This document shows, piece by piece, positions 1 to 8,614 of a stretch of DNA of 64,000 bases; within the stretch, counting starts at the first letter, position 1, and the number at the start of each line of letters is the position of its first letter. The notes beneath the pieces were generated by a model. The model saw nothing but the letters and a program-made list of their open reading frames with translations, searched no databases and had not been told where the DNA came from. This DNA comes from JAJDXW01 sp965223775 (GTDB taxonomy: Bacteria; Pseudomonadota; Gammaproteobacteria; HK1), in assembly GCA_965223775.1 (NCBI GenBank), contig OZ245021.1, forward strand, positions 682,001 to 746,000, in the 5' to 3' direction. A program made the translations under genes and the position numbers.

Positions 1-707
1 CGTGGGACACCGAGCGGATCACGGTGACCAACGGCGCGGGGGTGCTTGCGCCATACCTCGCGGAGAGCGTCACCGGCGCGATGCTTGCCCTCGGCTGCGG
101 GTTCCTCAACTATGGCGAGCAACAACGCGCGCGGCGGTGGCGGCCGGTATCGTTCACTCCGCTCGAGGGGCGGACGCTGCTGGTGGTCGGGTTCGGCCAA
201 ATCGGAGAATGCGTCGCCCGCAACGCGAAGGCCCTCGGCATGCGGGTGCTGGGCGTGCGCGGGAGGCCGGCCCCGCATCCGGCCGCCGACGAGATGCACG
301 GCCCGGACGCGCTCGGTGCACTTCTGCCCGAAGCGGACTTCGTGTCGGTGCACGTGCGGCTGAGCGCGGCGACGCACGGGCTCGTTTCCCGCGAGGTGAT
401 CGAGGCGATGAAGCCGGGGGCGTATCTCGTCAACACCTCGCGCGGAGCGATCGTCGACGAGACGGCCCTCATCGACGCGCTTCGCTCCGGCCATCTCGGG
501 GGAGCCTATCTCGACGTATTCGAGACCGAGCCGCTGCCCGCCGAGAGCCCGCTCTGGGCGATGCCCAACGTGCTGCTCACCCCGCACGCGTCGGACAACG
601 TCGTCGGCTGGCCGCGACGCTTCGCCGCCCTGTTCGCGGACAACCTCGACCGCTGGCGCGCGGGCGAGCCGCTGCTGAGCCAGGTCACGCCATCGCGTAC
701 CTCGTAG
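1..707 (+). CDS. D-2-hydroxyacid dehydrogenase, 5' end outside window
   Basis: The frame is already open at the first complete codon (position 3), so the N-terminal substrate-binding part lies outside the window; about 234 residues remain. It carries the nucleotide-binding signature VVGFGQIG, then the active-site blocks of the family: NTSRGAIVDE (substrate-binding Arg), FETEPLP (Glu) and LTPHAS (catalytic His). Family members reduce 2-keto acids to D-2-hydroxy acids with NAD(P)H in the cytosol. The pattern matches phosphoglycerate dehydrogenase/glyoxylate reductase-like enzymes. The exact substrate cannot be read from this piece. No co-directional neighbour follows closely; the next 300 bases look empty. 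Confidence 0.88.
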   Translation, partial: WDTERITVTNGAGVLAPYLAESVTGAMLALGCGFLNYGEQQRARRWRPVSFTPLEGRTLLVVGFGQIGECVARNAKALGMRVLGVRGRPAPHPAADEMHGPDALGALLPEADFVSVHVRLSAATHGLVSREVIEAMKPGAYLVNTSRGAIVDETALIDALRSGHLGGAYLDVFETEPLPAESPLWAMPNVLLTPHASDNVVGWPRRFAALFADNLDRWRAGEPLLSQVTPSRTS

Positions 708-1009
708 CGCGGGCCGCGCTCATCGGGCGCCGGATCGACGGGCCGCCCCCGGAAGAAAGCCCGTCGAGTCCCGTTTTCCAGACCCGGCCGGCCGGCCGGC
801 CAAGGCGCGCTCAGGCGAACGGGCGTGCGATGCTGCCTTCCGAGGCTCCAAGGCGCTCTGGGCGGAGTTTTCCGGTTGATGCGCCGGCCACCGAGCTGGC
901 GGGCGGCGACGGCCGCCGGCGGCAGCGGGTTGCGAAACACCCTGGCGGGGCGGTGATCGTGATCGTGATCGGGGCGAGGGCCGGCATCATGCCGCCGAGA
1001 TGAATCGGG

Positions 1010-1191
1010 TGGCACGTGCCCTGTCCGGCCAGATCGCCGTCCGCCGCGAGGACGGCGGTCGAGAAACACCATCCAAGCCGCACGACCGCCGACCGGGCGG
1101 TCTGATAGAGGGAGATCGCCATGGTGTCGGCGATTCCCTCCAACGCGTTGCGGACGACTTCAAGGCGTGTCGGATCGATATCGTGAGCCAT
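1010..1191 (-). pseudogene. HyuB (hydantoinase B/oxoprolinase) N-terminal relic
   Basis: Reading leftwards from an ATG at 1191, about 60 residues match the start of hydantoinase B/oxoprolinase proteins: DPTRLEVVRNALEGIADTM, then SLYQTARSAVV and GQGTCHPIHLGGM. In intact members (about 500-800 aa) this block is followed by the long catalytic body. Here similarity stops near 1010 and the frame runs into unrelated proline/arginine-rich sequence. It is therefore a deletion remnant, not a working gene. It is not a copy of the intact hyuB near 56-58 kb, whose start reads differently (DPITLQVISGALDTIAEEM). Confidence 0.6.
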
Positions 1192-1641
1192 CGCCGTACC
1201 CCAGCCCGCCGTTCGCCTCACGCCACGGCGAAGGCGCGCTCAATGTCTTGGCCGGTCGGATGATTCGAACATGCGCGGCCACCGGAAGAGGCCAGGTACA
1301 GGCGCCGGTGCGTGTCAATCGGCGAAATCGTGGCGGCCTCGTTCCCCGGACATTGCCTCGGGCGAGCCAATTGGGCGCAGGCGGTGGCGGGATTCACGGA
1401 GCGCCGGAGGAATTCGAGCCGGACAGGTTGATGCGATGGTCAACCGGACGCGCGCCCCTGCCGGCCGGCTTCAGTCCTTGTCCGGCAAGTGAACCGGTAG
1501 AATCCGGAGACACGGTGCAAATCGGCCCCATTCGGCGCCCACGGTTTGCCTTGCCCGTGTCCCTGCGGATTCCTGGGAGCGGAAGCCGTCCCAGGGGGCG
1601 CGGGGCCGGTGGTTGGAGCGTCGGGAAGCGGGGAAGAAGGA

Positions 1642-2140
1642 ATGCACGGTTCGATCGGGCTTGGTGTGGACGTAGGCGGCACCTTCACCGACATCGTGCT
1701 GCTGTTCCCCGACACCTGCGCCGGGAGGTTCCCTCACGAGTCGATCCGCGCACCGGCGAGGACTCACCGCTGGACGAGCGCGCGGTACGTGAAGCGGTAC
1801 AGCGTCTCCCGGCTACCGGTCGGATGAGGAAAACGTGCAGATTACCGGTCTGCGGGCCCTGGCCCGTGGGCTCTCGGATACGCCTCGAGTGCCGGACCGA
1901 CTGGAATTCACGTCCGTCGAGGGGTGGCGGCCGTCGGGTATGCGCAAGTGCCATTTCGGCCCCGAGCACGGCTGGATTCAGACCGACGTGATGGGTCGAA
2001 TCGATTTGACGGCCCAACCGGTCAGGGGGCCGGCGATCATCGGGGAGGACAACTCGCTGACCGTCGTTCTGCCCGGATGGACGGCCCGGCTCGACGAGTG
2101 GTCCAACATCGTGCTCGAGAGGAGTGGGACAATCCGATGA
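1642..2140 (+). pseudogene. HyuA (N-methylhydantoinase A) relic with internal deletion
   Basis: The ATG at 1642 begins LGVDVGGTFTDIVLLFPD, the phosphate-binding N-terminus of ATP-dependent hydantoinase A. Coherence is lost after about 25 residues. Around 1745-1800 a different frame reads GEDSPLDERAVREAVQRL, a block that sits some 90 residues further on in HyuA. From about 1860 another frame gives the C-terminal block GPAIIGEDNSLTVVLPGWTAR, ending at 2140. About 690 residues are thus collapsed into 166 codons with frame changes. It is a dead relic, on the opposite strand to the HyuB relic at 1010-1191. Confidence 0.6.
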
Positions 2141-2333
2141 AGTCGAACGGCGACAGCAGCGTCGGTCGTAGCAGGCGGGGCCGTGCGGGGAACCGGTGTT
2201 TCGATTCGGTTCTCCGGACCACGCTCCCGGCCATGAAGCACTCCCGGAACATTCCGCTTCGCTGTTCCTGTTGCGATCCCGGTGTTCTTGCCTGCTCGGC
2301 GGTCCGCCGGCCCAAGTCCCATGGCGGAACGAC

Positions 2334-3428
2334 ATGACGCGGCCCGGAGCCAACACCCGGGAGTTTCTGTACGAGCAGCTACCCATCATTGCGGGACTGA
2401 TTGTCCTCGGGATCATCGCGGCATTTCTCCAGCACGGTTTCCTTCCCGGCTCGGACGTGGAATTTCCACTCGCCGGCGCGCGCGTGCCGTTGTGGCACCT
2501 CGTATGGATGGGGTTCTGGACCGGCTACACGATGGCACTGGTCGGTGAGGCGGCCGGAATCTTTGCGCTTCCCTACTCGATGTCGGTACTTCAGTTCACC
2601 AGCTTCCACGTGACACCTACCGTACAGCTCGTCACTCTTCTCAATCCGCTCGGAGCCCTGTTCGGTTATCGCCGAAACCGGCAGTGGCATCCGGGCTTCG
2701 CGGCTTGGGTCTGTATCGGCGGGATGGTCGGCGGATTGGTCGGTCCATTCGTGCGCATGGAAATGCTGTCCGATGCCGAACCATTTCGCCTGGCGGTGGG
2801 GGTCGCGCTCGCCGTGGCAGGATTTCACCTGTGCAACGCGGCGTGGCGGGGTTTCTCCATCCGCCGCAGACCGGAGGGAATCGAGCGCAAGTTCGCGGCG
2901 GAAGCTGCGGTCCGGAGGGCGGCCGGACTTTCCCCCGCCGGAATCCCTGCCGGGGTGGGTATCGAGACGGTGGCGCGCTCGGGCGGGAAGCTGACCATCG
3001 GTTATTGGGGCGAGTCCTGGACCGTGGATCTTCGGTTCCTGTTTGCCGTAGGCGCCGTGGTCGGAGTGGTTTCGGCCGCGCTCGGAGTCGGGGGCGGGTT
3101 TCTCCTTGTGCCAATCTTCTCGCTGTGCTACGGGCTGCCGATGTATGTACTCGTGGCGGCAACGATCCCTTACGTGATTGTTCTCTCCGCCGTCTCGTTG
3201 TTCACCTATGGCGTCATCGTTCCCGCCGTGACCGACGTTGTGATTCCCCCTGAATGGGCATGGGGGTTGCTGGTTGCGGCGGGCGGAGTTCTGGGGTCGT
3301 GGTGTGCCGCGAAGACACAGCGCTATGTGCCCGAACATTTCCTGAAACTCATGCTCGGCGGAATCACCGGCCTTGCCGGTGCGCTCTACGTCGCAAGCTT
3401 CTTTTTGCCGCTCCCTTTCCGCCTCTAG
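2334..3428 (+). CDS. TSUP-family (TauE/SafE) membrane exporter
   Basis: A 364-residue inner-membrane protein with about eight or nine hydrophobic segments. It contains the TSUP signature GVGGGFLLVPIF in the second half (residues about 252-263). The family exports small organic or sulfur anions such as sulfite or sulfoacetate across the inner membrane. A soluble, charged loop (residues about 180-235) separates the two halves. ATG 2334 is chosen because the first transmembrane helix (LPIIAGLIVLGIIAAFL) begins 17 residues later; an upstream in-frame codon at 2196 would add an arginine-rich non-family stretch. The stop codon lies inside the left arm of the inverted-repeat element at 3426. The substrate is unknown. 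Confidence 0.85.
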   Translation: MTRPGANTREFLYEQLPIIAGLIVLGIIAAFLQHGFLPGSDVEFPLAGARVPLWHLVWMGFWTGYTMALVGEAAGIFALPYSMSVLQFTSFHVTPTVQLVTLLNPLGALFGYRRNRQWHPGFAAWVCIGGMVGGLVGPFVRMEMLSDAEPFRLAVGVALAVAGFHLCNAAWRGFSIRRRPEGIERKFAAEAAVRRAAGLSPAGIPAGVGIETVARSGGKLTIGYWGESWTVDLRFLFAVGAVVGVVSAALGVGGGFLLVPIFSLCYGLPMYVLVAATIPYVIVLSAVSLFTYGVIVPAVTDVVIPPEWAWGLLVAAGGVLGSWCAAKTQRYVPEHFLKLMLGGITGLAGALYVASFFLPLPFRL

Positions 3429-3636
3429 CCCGCAAATCTCACCAGCTTCCTGCTGCGGACACCGATCCATGCACTGTGACGGGCCGTACTCCCGCAAGCC
3501 GCTTCGACAGCGCGAATGCGCTAGTGTCGACTACGCCTTCAGCGCCTTTCGGTCCGTGCGGCCCGCCACAGCACTGTTCTGCTTCGCAGCTTCGCCGGTG
3601 CCCTCGCGACGAAAGTTGGTGAGATTTGCGGGCTAG
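3426..3636. repeat. 211-bp MITE-like element with 24-bp terminal inverted repeats
   Basis: The left arm 3426-3449 begins CTAGCCCGCAAATCTCACCA. It is the reverse complement of 3613-3636 (ending TGAGATTTGCGGGCTAG) at 23 of 24 positions. The interior (about 160 bp) has no coding potential. Size and symmetry fit a non-autonomous miniature inverted-repeat element. The left arm supplies the stop codon of the upstream exporter gene, so insertion at the 3' end of that gene is likely. No clear target duplication could be separated from the CTAG palindromes at the tips. Confidence 0.6.
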
Positions 3637-3707
3637 GTGACTGTCGGATTTGCGAGTGCTGATCTAGGATTGGCCAACCGGCGGGAGAGGGCAAGGCGGA
3701 GAAGTGG

Positions 3708-4056
3708 ATGTCGGACAGGTTTCGAACGGTCGACCTGAATACGCTGTACCTGCTTCCGCCGACGGTCCAGGACTGGCTTCCGGCGGACGATTTCGCGCGT
3801 ATGCTTGAAGCTGGGAGAGCAGTTCCGGGCGGAGGGCGAGGAGCCGCTCGCTCGTGCGGGGAGCGCGGGCGAGGAAGACGAACCGCCGGGCGAGGCGGTC
3901 TTCGCTTGTCGAAACGTGACCCGGTGCGGGAACATCAAGAAAACCTTGGGGTTGCGGTGGTTCTCGATTCGGGGCGGGGAAGCGGCATCTGGAGCGTGGA
4001 CGCTCGCCCGCATGGCATGGAGCCTGAACCGGATGCACGCAATGGGGACTCCATGA
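3708..4056 (+). pseudogene. IS1182-family transposase relic, internally deleted
   Basis: The frame at 3708 reads VDLNTLYLLPPTVQDWLP, the conserved start of IS1182-family transposases. From 3805 a second frame gives LGEQFRAEGEEPLARAGSA followed by EEDEPPGEA, which resembles the coiled central segment. It ends in MAWSLNRMHAMG, which resembles the C-terminal block. Roughly 450 codons are reduced to about 115 with at least one frame change, so only a scar of the element is left. The assignment rests on recall of family blocks, not on an alignment. Confidence 0.5.
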
Positions 4057-4273
4057 CGGGCAGGGGGCATCCATGATCGGGTTCCGGTGGCTCGCGAGGG
4101 CAGCGTCCGGCGGCCCGCTATCCCGGCTTCGGGGCCGCGCGGAGCGATCCACAGCCTTGGGGCTCGGTCCGGCCCGGCGATGCACGCGGCGCTCAGGTTA
4201 CGCGTCGCCGTTCGCCCATGCTCCGATCCCCAGACCCGACCGCCTCCTCTGGTAGAGTTCATCGTACACCGCC

Positions 4274-4363
4274 ATGCGCAACCGACTTCTACCCTATCTT
4301 CCCTTTGTCGTCCTGGTGATCGCGATCATCATCGCGATCACCCACATTCACGTCTATTGGTGA
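4274..4363 (+). CDS. possible 29-residue single-pass membrane peptide
   Basis: An ATG opens a short frame of 29 codons. Two basic residues near the start (MRNR) are followed by a hydrophobic run (FVVLVIAIIIAI) long enough for one membrane pass, and then THIHVYW. The arrangement is typical of small inner-membrane peptides with a cytosolic N-terminus. No convincing Shine-Dalgarno sequence precedes it and no homologue is recognised. It may be a chance frame. It stands alone between the IS1182 relic and the operon starting near 4.8 kb. Confidence 0.3.
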   Translation: MRNRLLPYLPFVVLVIAIIIAITHIHVYW

Positions 4364-4666
4364 GCAGGCCCGGTACCGATTCGTGTCATTGGAGGAGGAC
4401 CGCCACGTGCCGCTCACGAAGGAGAGGACCTCGTCGAGACCCGGATGGGCATTGTCATTCATGCCGATCCTCCAACATCGACGGCGGGCGCACCGTCGCA
4501 TTCGGCAGGATGCCCGGAGCGGATGGGCGACCGCGACGGCAAGCAGCGTCCGGTTCATGAGCCGAACCACGCGTCCTGAATCAATGCCGCCCGGGGGCCA
4601 CCGCGGCACCGAAAGGGTCCGCATGCCGAGGCACGCTCCGGTCGGGGACGGGTACCGGGGCCCGAA

Positions 4667-4708
4667 TGTCAATCAGTTGACAGACGAGCGAGGTACCCGC
4701 GCTAATAC
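4667..4708 (+). promoter_or_regulatory. promoter with TGTCA-N6-TGACA palindrome
   Basis: TGTCAATCAGTTGACA (4667-4682) is a palindrome of two 6-base arms. Its right arm forms a perfect -35 hexamer TTGACA (4677-4682). A plausible -10 (GCTAAT, 4701-4706) follows after 18 bases. The site lies about 85-125 bases before the first gene of the operon at 4791. Crp/Fnr regulators bind two-fold sites of this size, and a Crp/Fnr gene sits at the end of this run of genes, so autoregulation is an inference. A second copy lies at 8450-8465. Confidence 0.5.
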
Positions 4709-4790
4709 TCGTTGCAGGGTTCCGCGCGGGCGGTTGGACCGGGTGGCGGCGTTTCGGGCGCAAGCGCCCCGCTGCGTAAGGAGTTGTTTC

Positions 4791-5045
4791 GTGCTGATCA
4801 AGTCCATGGCGGGAGATTTCGAGATTTCAATCGCCGGCTTCGAAACGGAGGGTCATCATCTGGTGATGATCGGCAAGATGGGCGTATGGGATGCGAGAAC
4901 CTATTTTGCGCCGCGCGACCTGCTCGCCCTTGTGTCCAAGTTGATGAGCCGTTCCGTGCTCCTTTATCTGCTGCGTTTGCCGTACCTGTTTATTCGGGAG
5001 AAATCCCGCGAATCCAAGAGTAACCGAGGAGTGGCAGATGACTGA
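4791..5045 (+). CDS. small 84-aa protein, translationally coupled to the next gene
   Basis: A GTG start at 4791 is preceded by a strong ribosome binding site (AAGGAG, 4778-4783, seven bases away). The 84 residues read as a short beta-rich half (FEISIAGFETEGHHLVMIGK), then a central stretch with aromatic residues, and a leucine-rich basic tail (SVLLYLLRLPYLFIREKSR) that may lie on the membrane. It overlaps the following gene by eight bases, which implies coupled translation and roughly matched amounts. I do not recognise a family. It is probably an accessory subunit or anchor for the two enzymes that follow. Confidence 0.65.
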   Translation: MLIKSMAGDFEISIAGFETEGHHLVMIGKMGVWDARTYFAPRDLLALVSKLMSRSVLLYLLRLPYLFIREKSRESKSNRGVADD

Positions 5046-6390
5046 CGATACAACCCCTTATGGGCTGCGACCTGAAGTCGAGGCGGCATGGAACTTTCCC
5101 CTTTTCGAGGCATTGACCGGTCGTCGGTCGCGGCGTTTCGGTTTCGGCATGGAATTGGCGCACGGCCCCTTTGTATATCGATCAGACAAGGAGCCCTATC
5201 CCCTTTCGGAACATGAGACCGCCCTGCTGGTTGCTGCGGCGACTGGAGCGACCGGCGCAATCCTGTGCGAGGGCGACACCCAGGGCGGCATGGTGAAATC
5301 GGTCGGCCGAACCCATCCGAGTGCGGTCGGCGCACATCGAACGGTCCTGTTCTTTACAAATGACGATGGATTGTTCCTGTATCAGGGAACAAAGCAAAAG
5401 ATGTCGAAAATGAAGGAATATGAGACAGTTGAAGACCGCGACAAGGTAATGGGATTCTACGACGAACATACGGTCAAGCTCGGCGACGGCCGTTTCGACC
5501 TGCCCCGGTCCGAACCGGGTCTGTTTGCTCACAATCTCTGGGTTACCAACCAGCCTGGCACGACCCTGTTCATGCCGGTGACGGATGTAAGCCAGGATCT
5601 TATCCGACTCATGGTGAACATGTGCGATGCCCGTGGAGGCGCCCGCTATACGAGGGGAGGAGGTTACTTCATCGTCGACGAGCGCAAGGGAATGCGACCG
5701 GCCGGGTGCGAAAAGTGGGCGCGCAACGGACTGCTCAATCGCAGCAAGCCACTTCCGCTCGGGCGCCTTGAAAAGATCATCGTCAGTTGGCTCTGTGCCG
5801 AGGGAGCCATGATGGGGACCTTGATGCAGCTTGCGATGGCTGCGACCGGCCTCGGCGGCTGGATGCACGGTGGATTCACACCGCTCGTGGTGATGGGCGG
5901 TACCCCGCTCTGCAAGGGCCTTGGCTTTCGTTTCGTGACTTCCAGGGAAGATCCGCTTCCAAATCCCGTCGGACTGGACGGCTATTTCGAGGGCTTCTGT
6001 CCTCCTTACTTCAAGGACATGGATTCAGCGGTTGACGCCGCGATTGCAGGAATGGGGGAGAAGCTTGACGACTGGGAACGTCGCGGAATGGTTCTCCCCC
6101 ACAAGGTGAGCAACGAGGAGTTCGAGAAGGCTGTTCCGGGGACTAGCGAAGAAGGCGTGGCCTGTGTAAAGGACATCTGTCGCTACATTTACGAAGAATA
6201 CGGAAAATTTCCAGCCTTCAATGACACGATGCATTTGCTCTATTTTATCCAGGCTCATCATCTTGACGTAGAATTCTACGACAAGTATTTCAAGGAGGGT
6301 TCGACTCTGAGTACGCACCGGGAGCACTTTCAGCGTTGGCATCGTGACTCGAATATTCCACACCGCATGCGAGAGGAAGTCCAGAAATGA
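5038..6390 (+). CDS. nitroreductase-like protein of unknown substrate
   Basis: A 450-residue soluble protein. Near the N-terminus TGRRSRRFGFGMEL, then PLSEHETALLVAAATGATG, resembles the opening of nitroreductase-fold flavoproteins, where an arginine-rich RRS segment contacts FMN phosphate. The rest, including a C-terminal block YGKFPAFNDTMHLLYFIQAH, is not a family I can name. It starts inside the stop region of the small 84-aa gene and ends ATGA-overlapped with the GcvT-like gene, so all three are one operon. The likely role is an oxidoreductase acting with a folate-dependent one-carbon transfer enzyme; this is inferred from context only. Confidence 0.7.
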   Translation: MTDDTTPYGLRPEVEAAWNFPLFEALTGRRSRRFGFGMELAHGPFVYRSDKEPYPLSEHETALLVAAATGATGAILCEGDTQGGMVKSVGRTHPSAVGAHRTVLFFTNDDGLFLYQGTKQKMSKMKEYETVEDRDKVMGFYDEHTVKLGDGRFDLPRSEPGLFAHNLWVTNQPGTTLFMPVTDVSQDLIRLMVNMCDARGGARYTRGGGYFIVDERKGMRPAGCEKWARNGLLNRSKPLPLGRLEKIIVSWLCAEGAMMGTLMQLAMAATGLGGWMHGGFTPLVVMGGTPLCKGLGFRFVTSREDPLPNPVGLDGYFEGFCPPYFKDMDSAVDAAIAGMGEKLDDWERRGMVLPHKVSNEEFEKAVPGTSEEGVACVKDICRYIYEEYGKFPAFNDTMHLLYFIQAHHLDVEFYDKYFKEGSTLSTHREHFQRWHRDSNIPHRMREEVQK

Positions 6391-7511
6391 CACGAATCCT
6401 GAAGCGCTCGCCGCACTTCGGTCAACATATGGCGCACGGGGCGACAGAGTTCTTTGACTTTGCGGGTTGGGAAATGCCGACGCATTTCTCCACTCTGGCC
6501 GAAGAGGCCGAAGCATGTCGGAGCCGAGCAGTGATGTTCGACGGGCACGCCATGGGCGAAGTCTTCGTCAAGGGACGAGAGGCCCACCTTGCGGTGCAGC
6601 ATCTTTGCGCCAGGGATATTCGACCGGAGCCTGGGCGGTGCTTCTACAGCAGTCTTTGCAACGACGATGGCGGCATTTTCGACGATTTGGTCGTATTCTG
6701 TATCGCTCCCGACAATTTTCTGCTCACCATTGCGGCATTCAATATCGAAAAATCGCCGCCGTGGATAAGCAGCCGAATCGAGAATTTCGACGCCTACATG
6801 GTCGACCAGTCATCCGGAACGACCTGTCTTGAGGTCCAAGGACCCGCATCCAGGAAGATTCTCTCTCGTGTCTGCGACATTGACGTGTCCAATGAGAAAC
6901 TGCCGTATTTCCGATTTGCAAATGGGACCATTGCAGGAATCGACTGCCTTGTCGCCCGCCTCGGCGTGACCGGCGAGCTTGGCTACGAGATATTTTATGA
7001 CCCCGGCCATGCGTGGGCAATGTATGATGCGCTGGCCGGTGCCGGGCAGGAGGACGGCATCGCCCTCGCGGGCAATCGGACAGTGGGTATGTTTCGCCTC
7101 GAGAAGGTGTATCACGTCTACACCCGGGAAATCGACGAGACAACCAACCCGTTCGAGGCGGGACTCGAGCGATACGTCGACTTCTCCAAAGGGGATTTTA
7201 TTGGCCGTGAGGCGCTGCTTCAAATAAGGGACCGGGGCATCGAACGCAAGCTTGTAGGTTTCAGGGTCGAAGGGAGTCCAGTGGCAGTTGCGCCCGGAAG
7301 CCCCTTGGAGATCGATGGAGAGATCGTCGGCAAGGCGACGTTCGGTGCGTCCAGTCCGACCCTGAAGGCGACGATCGGTCTCGGGTACGTGCCGTCGAAG
7401 TTCTCGGATGCGGGTGTGGAGCTGCTCGTTCACACCGGAGCCGGAATTCGTTCTGCCACGATTTGCGAGACTCCGTTCTTCGACCCGGAAGGAAGCAGGA
7501 TCCGACGCTAG
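6387..7511 (+). CDS. GcvT-like folate-dependent aminomethyltransferase/demethylase
   Basis: 374 residues, the usual length of the glycine-cleavage T-protein family. Visible family blocks are LEVQGPASRKIL, RLGVTGELGYEIF and, near the C-terminus, NPFEAGLERYVDF followed by KGDFIGREALL. Family members move a one-carbon group from an amine or sulfonium substrate to tetrahydrofolate. No gcvH or gcvP genes are adjacent, so this is probably a stand-alone demethylase-type paralogue (as in DMSP or dimethylglycine breakdown) rather than the glycine cleavage enzyme. It overlaps the preceding gene by four bases (ATGA). The substrate is not readable from the sequence. Confidence 0.85.
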   Translation: MTRILKRSPHFGQHMAHGATEFFDFAGWEMPTHFSTLAEEAEACRSRAVMFDGHAMGEVFVKGREAHLAVQHLCARDIRPEPGRCFYSSLCNDDGGIFDDLVVFCIAPDNFLLTIAAFNIEKSPPWISSRIENFDAYMVDQSSGTTCLEVQGPASRKILSRVCDIDVSNEKLPYFRFANGTIAGIDCLVARLGVTGELGYEIFYDPGHAWAMYDALAGAGQEDGIALAGNRTVGMFRLEKVYHVYTREIDETTNPFEAGLERYVDFSKGDFIGREALLQIRDRGIERKLVGFRVEGSPVAVAPGSPLEIDGEIVGKATFGASSPTLKATIGLGYVPSKFSDAGVELLVHTGAGIRSATICETPFFDPEGSRIRR

Positions 7512-7534
7512 CGCGCCAGGAGCACGAAAACAGG

Positions 7535-8293
7535 ATGCAGCGGTCCGCGACAAACGGTGGAAAACGGGCCAACGTTGCGCCTCAGGCCATCGGATTGTTC
7601 GAAATTTTCGAGCCGCGCGAGCCACACCGATCGCCGCCGAACATCCTCGCCGGTCTCAAGGCATCGGATGAGAAAAGGATCCTCGCGCGAGCGCGATATG
7701 TCAGACTGACACCAAACGAAGTTCTGTTTCGCCAAGGTGACGTTCATGACGGAATATTCATAATCGAAAGTGGGTTGATTCGTACCTTCTACACTGCACC
7801 TTCCGGTCGGGAGATTACCCTTGCGTATTGGGAGGCGGGAAATTTCGCGGGGGGACCGGACGTGTTCGAAGGGAGCGTCCATAGTTGGTCGGGAGTGGCG
7901 GTACGGGAGACGGAAGTGTTGCAGCTCCGTAGCTCCGACCTGCGAGAATTCGTCAAGACCATGCCGGATTTCGCGATTGGTCTCATCGAGGCATTGGAAT
8001 TCAAGGGTCGCTGTTTTTCCGCGTTGGTACAGATGCTCGGGACCCGGTCTGTCGGAGAGCGCATTGTCCGGCTCCTTCGGGCGCTTGTCGAACACTTCGG
8101 TCAACCATGCGAGGAAGGAATCTTGATCGATGCGCACTTTAGCCACGAGGACTTTGCGCACCTGGTCGGAGCCTCGCGACAGTGGGTGACGACGACGCTG
8201 GACCAGCTTCAGGAGCAGGGCATTCTTCGTATTCGGCGGCGTCAGGTCGTCGTGCTGCGCCCTGAGCGCTTGGGCGCACTCGACCCGCGCTAG
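7535..8293 (+). CDS. Crp/Fnr-family transcription regulator
   Basis: 252 residues. A cyclic-nucleotide-binding-type beta-roll (about 50-150) includes VLFRQGDVHDGIFIIESGLI and GREITLAYWEAGNFAG. After the dimerisation helix comes a C-terminal helix-turn-helix, FSHEDFAHLVGASRQWVTT. There is no N-terminal cysteine cluster, so it is not an oxygen-sensing Fnr. It lies 23 bases after the GcvT-like gene and upstream of the transporter operon. Palindromes of the type bound by this family are found before both units (4667 and 8450). It is the likely local regulator. The start at 7535 was chosen because an upstream in-frame codon would overlap the previous gene. Confidence 0.88.
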   Translation: MQRSATNGGKRANVAPQAIGLFEIFEPREPHRSPPNILAGLKASDEKRILARARYVRLTPNEVLFRQGDVHDGIFIIESGLIRTFYTAPSGREITLAYWEAGNFAGGPDVFEGSVHSWSGVAVRETEVLQLRSSDLREFVKTMPDFAIGLIEALEFKGRCFSALVQMLGTRSVGERIVRLLRALVEHFGQPCEEGILIDAHFSHEDFAHLVGASRQWVTTTLDQLQEQGILRIRRRQVVVLRPERLGALDPR

Positions 8294-8449
8294 CGGTGGC
8301 GGTCAGGTTTTCGGTTTCTCTTGGGGGATGCTCGCGAAATCCGGTTCGAGGCGCCGAGGTGTCGTGGATCTCATTGAAATAGCGGGGTTCGAAGGGCACC
8401 CTGGGGTAGCCGAAGGCGACTTCTCGAGAGCCTTCTTCGGGCCAACAAG

Positions 8450-8465
8450 TGTCGTCTTCTTGACA
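8450..8465. promoter_or_regulatory. second TGTCA-N6-TGACA-like palindrome
   Basis: TGTCGTCTTCTTGACA matches the 4667 site in both half-sites except for one base (G for A at position five) and has the same N6 spacing. The right half again overlaps a TTGACA. It lies 150 bases before the binding-protein gene of the transporter operon. Operator function for the adjacent Crp/Fnr protein is inferred from recurrence and position. The -10 element that would complete a promoter here is poor. Confidence 0.4.
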
Positions 8466-8614
8466 GAAGGACGCCGGAAGCGGGGAGTAACGTGCCTGCG
8501 CTGGCAGAACCGTGCACCGAGCGGCTTCAAGAAGGGGCAAACGCCCCCGGCCCGAGTCGGCCACGCGACCGCCGGCACGACATGCATTAATGGTACAGTC
8601 GGGAGGTGGACGAG

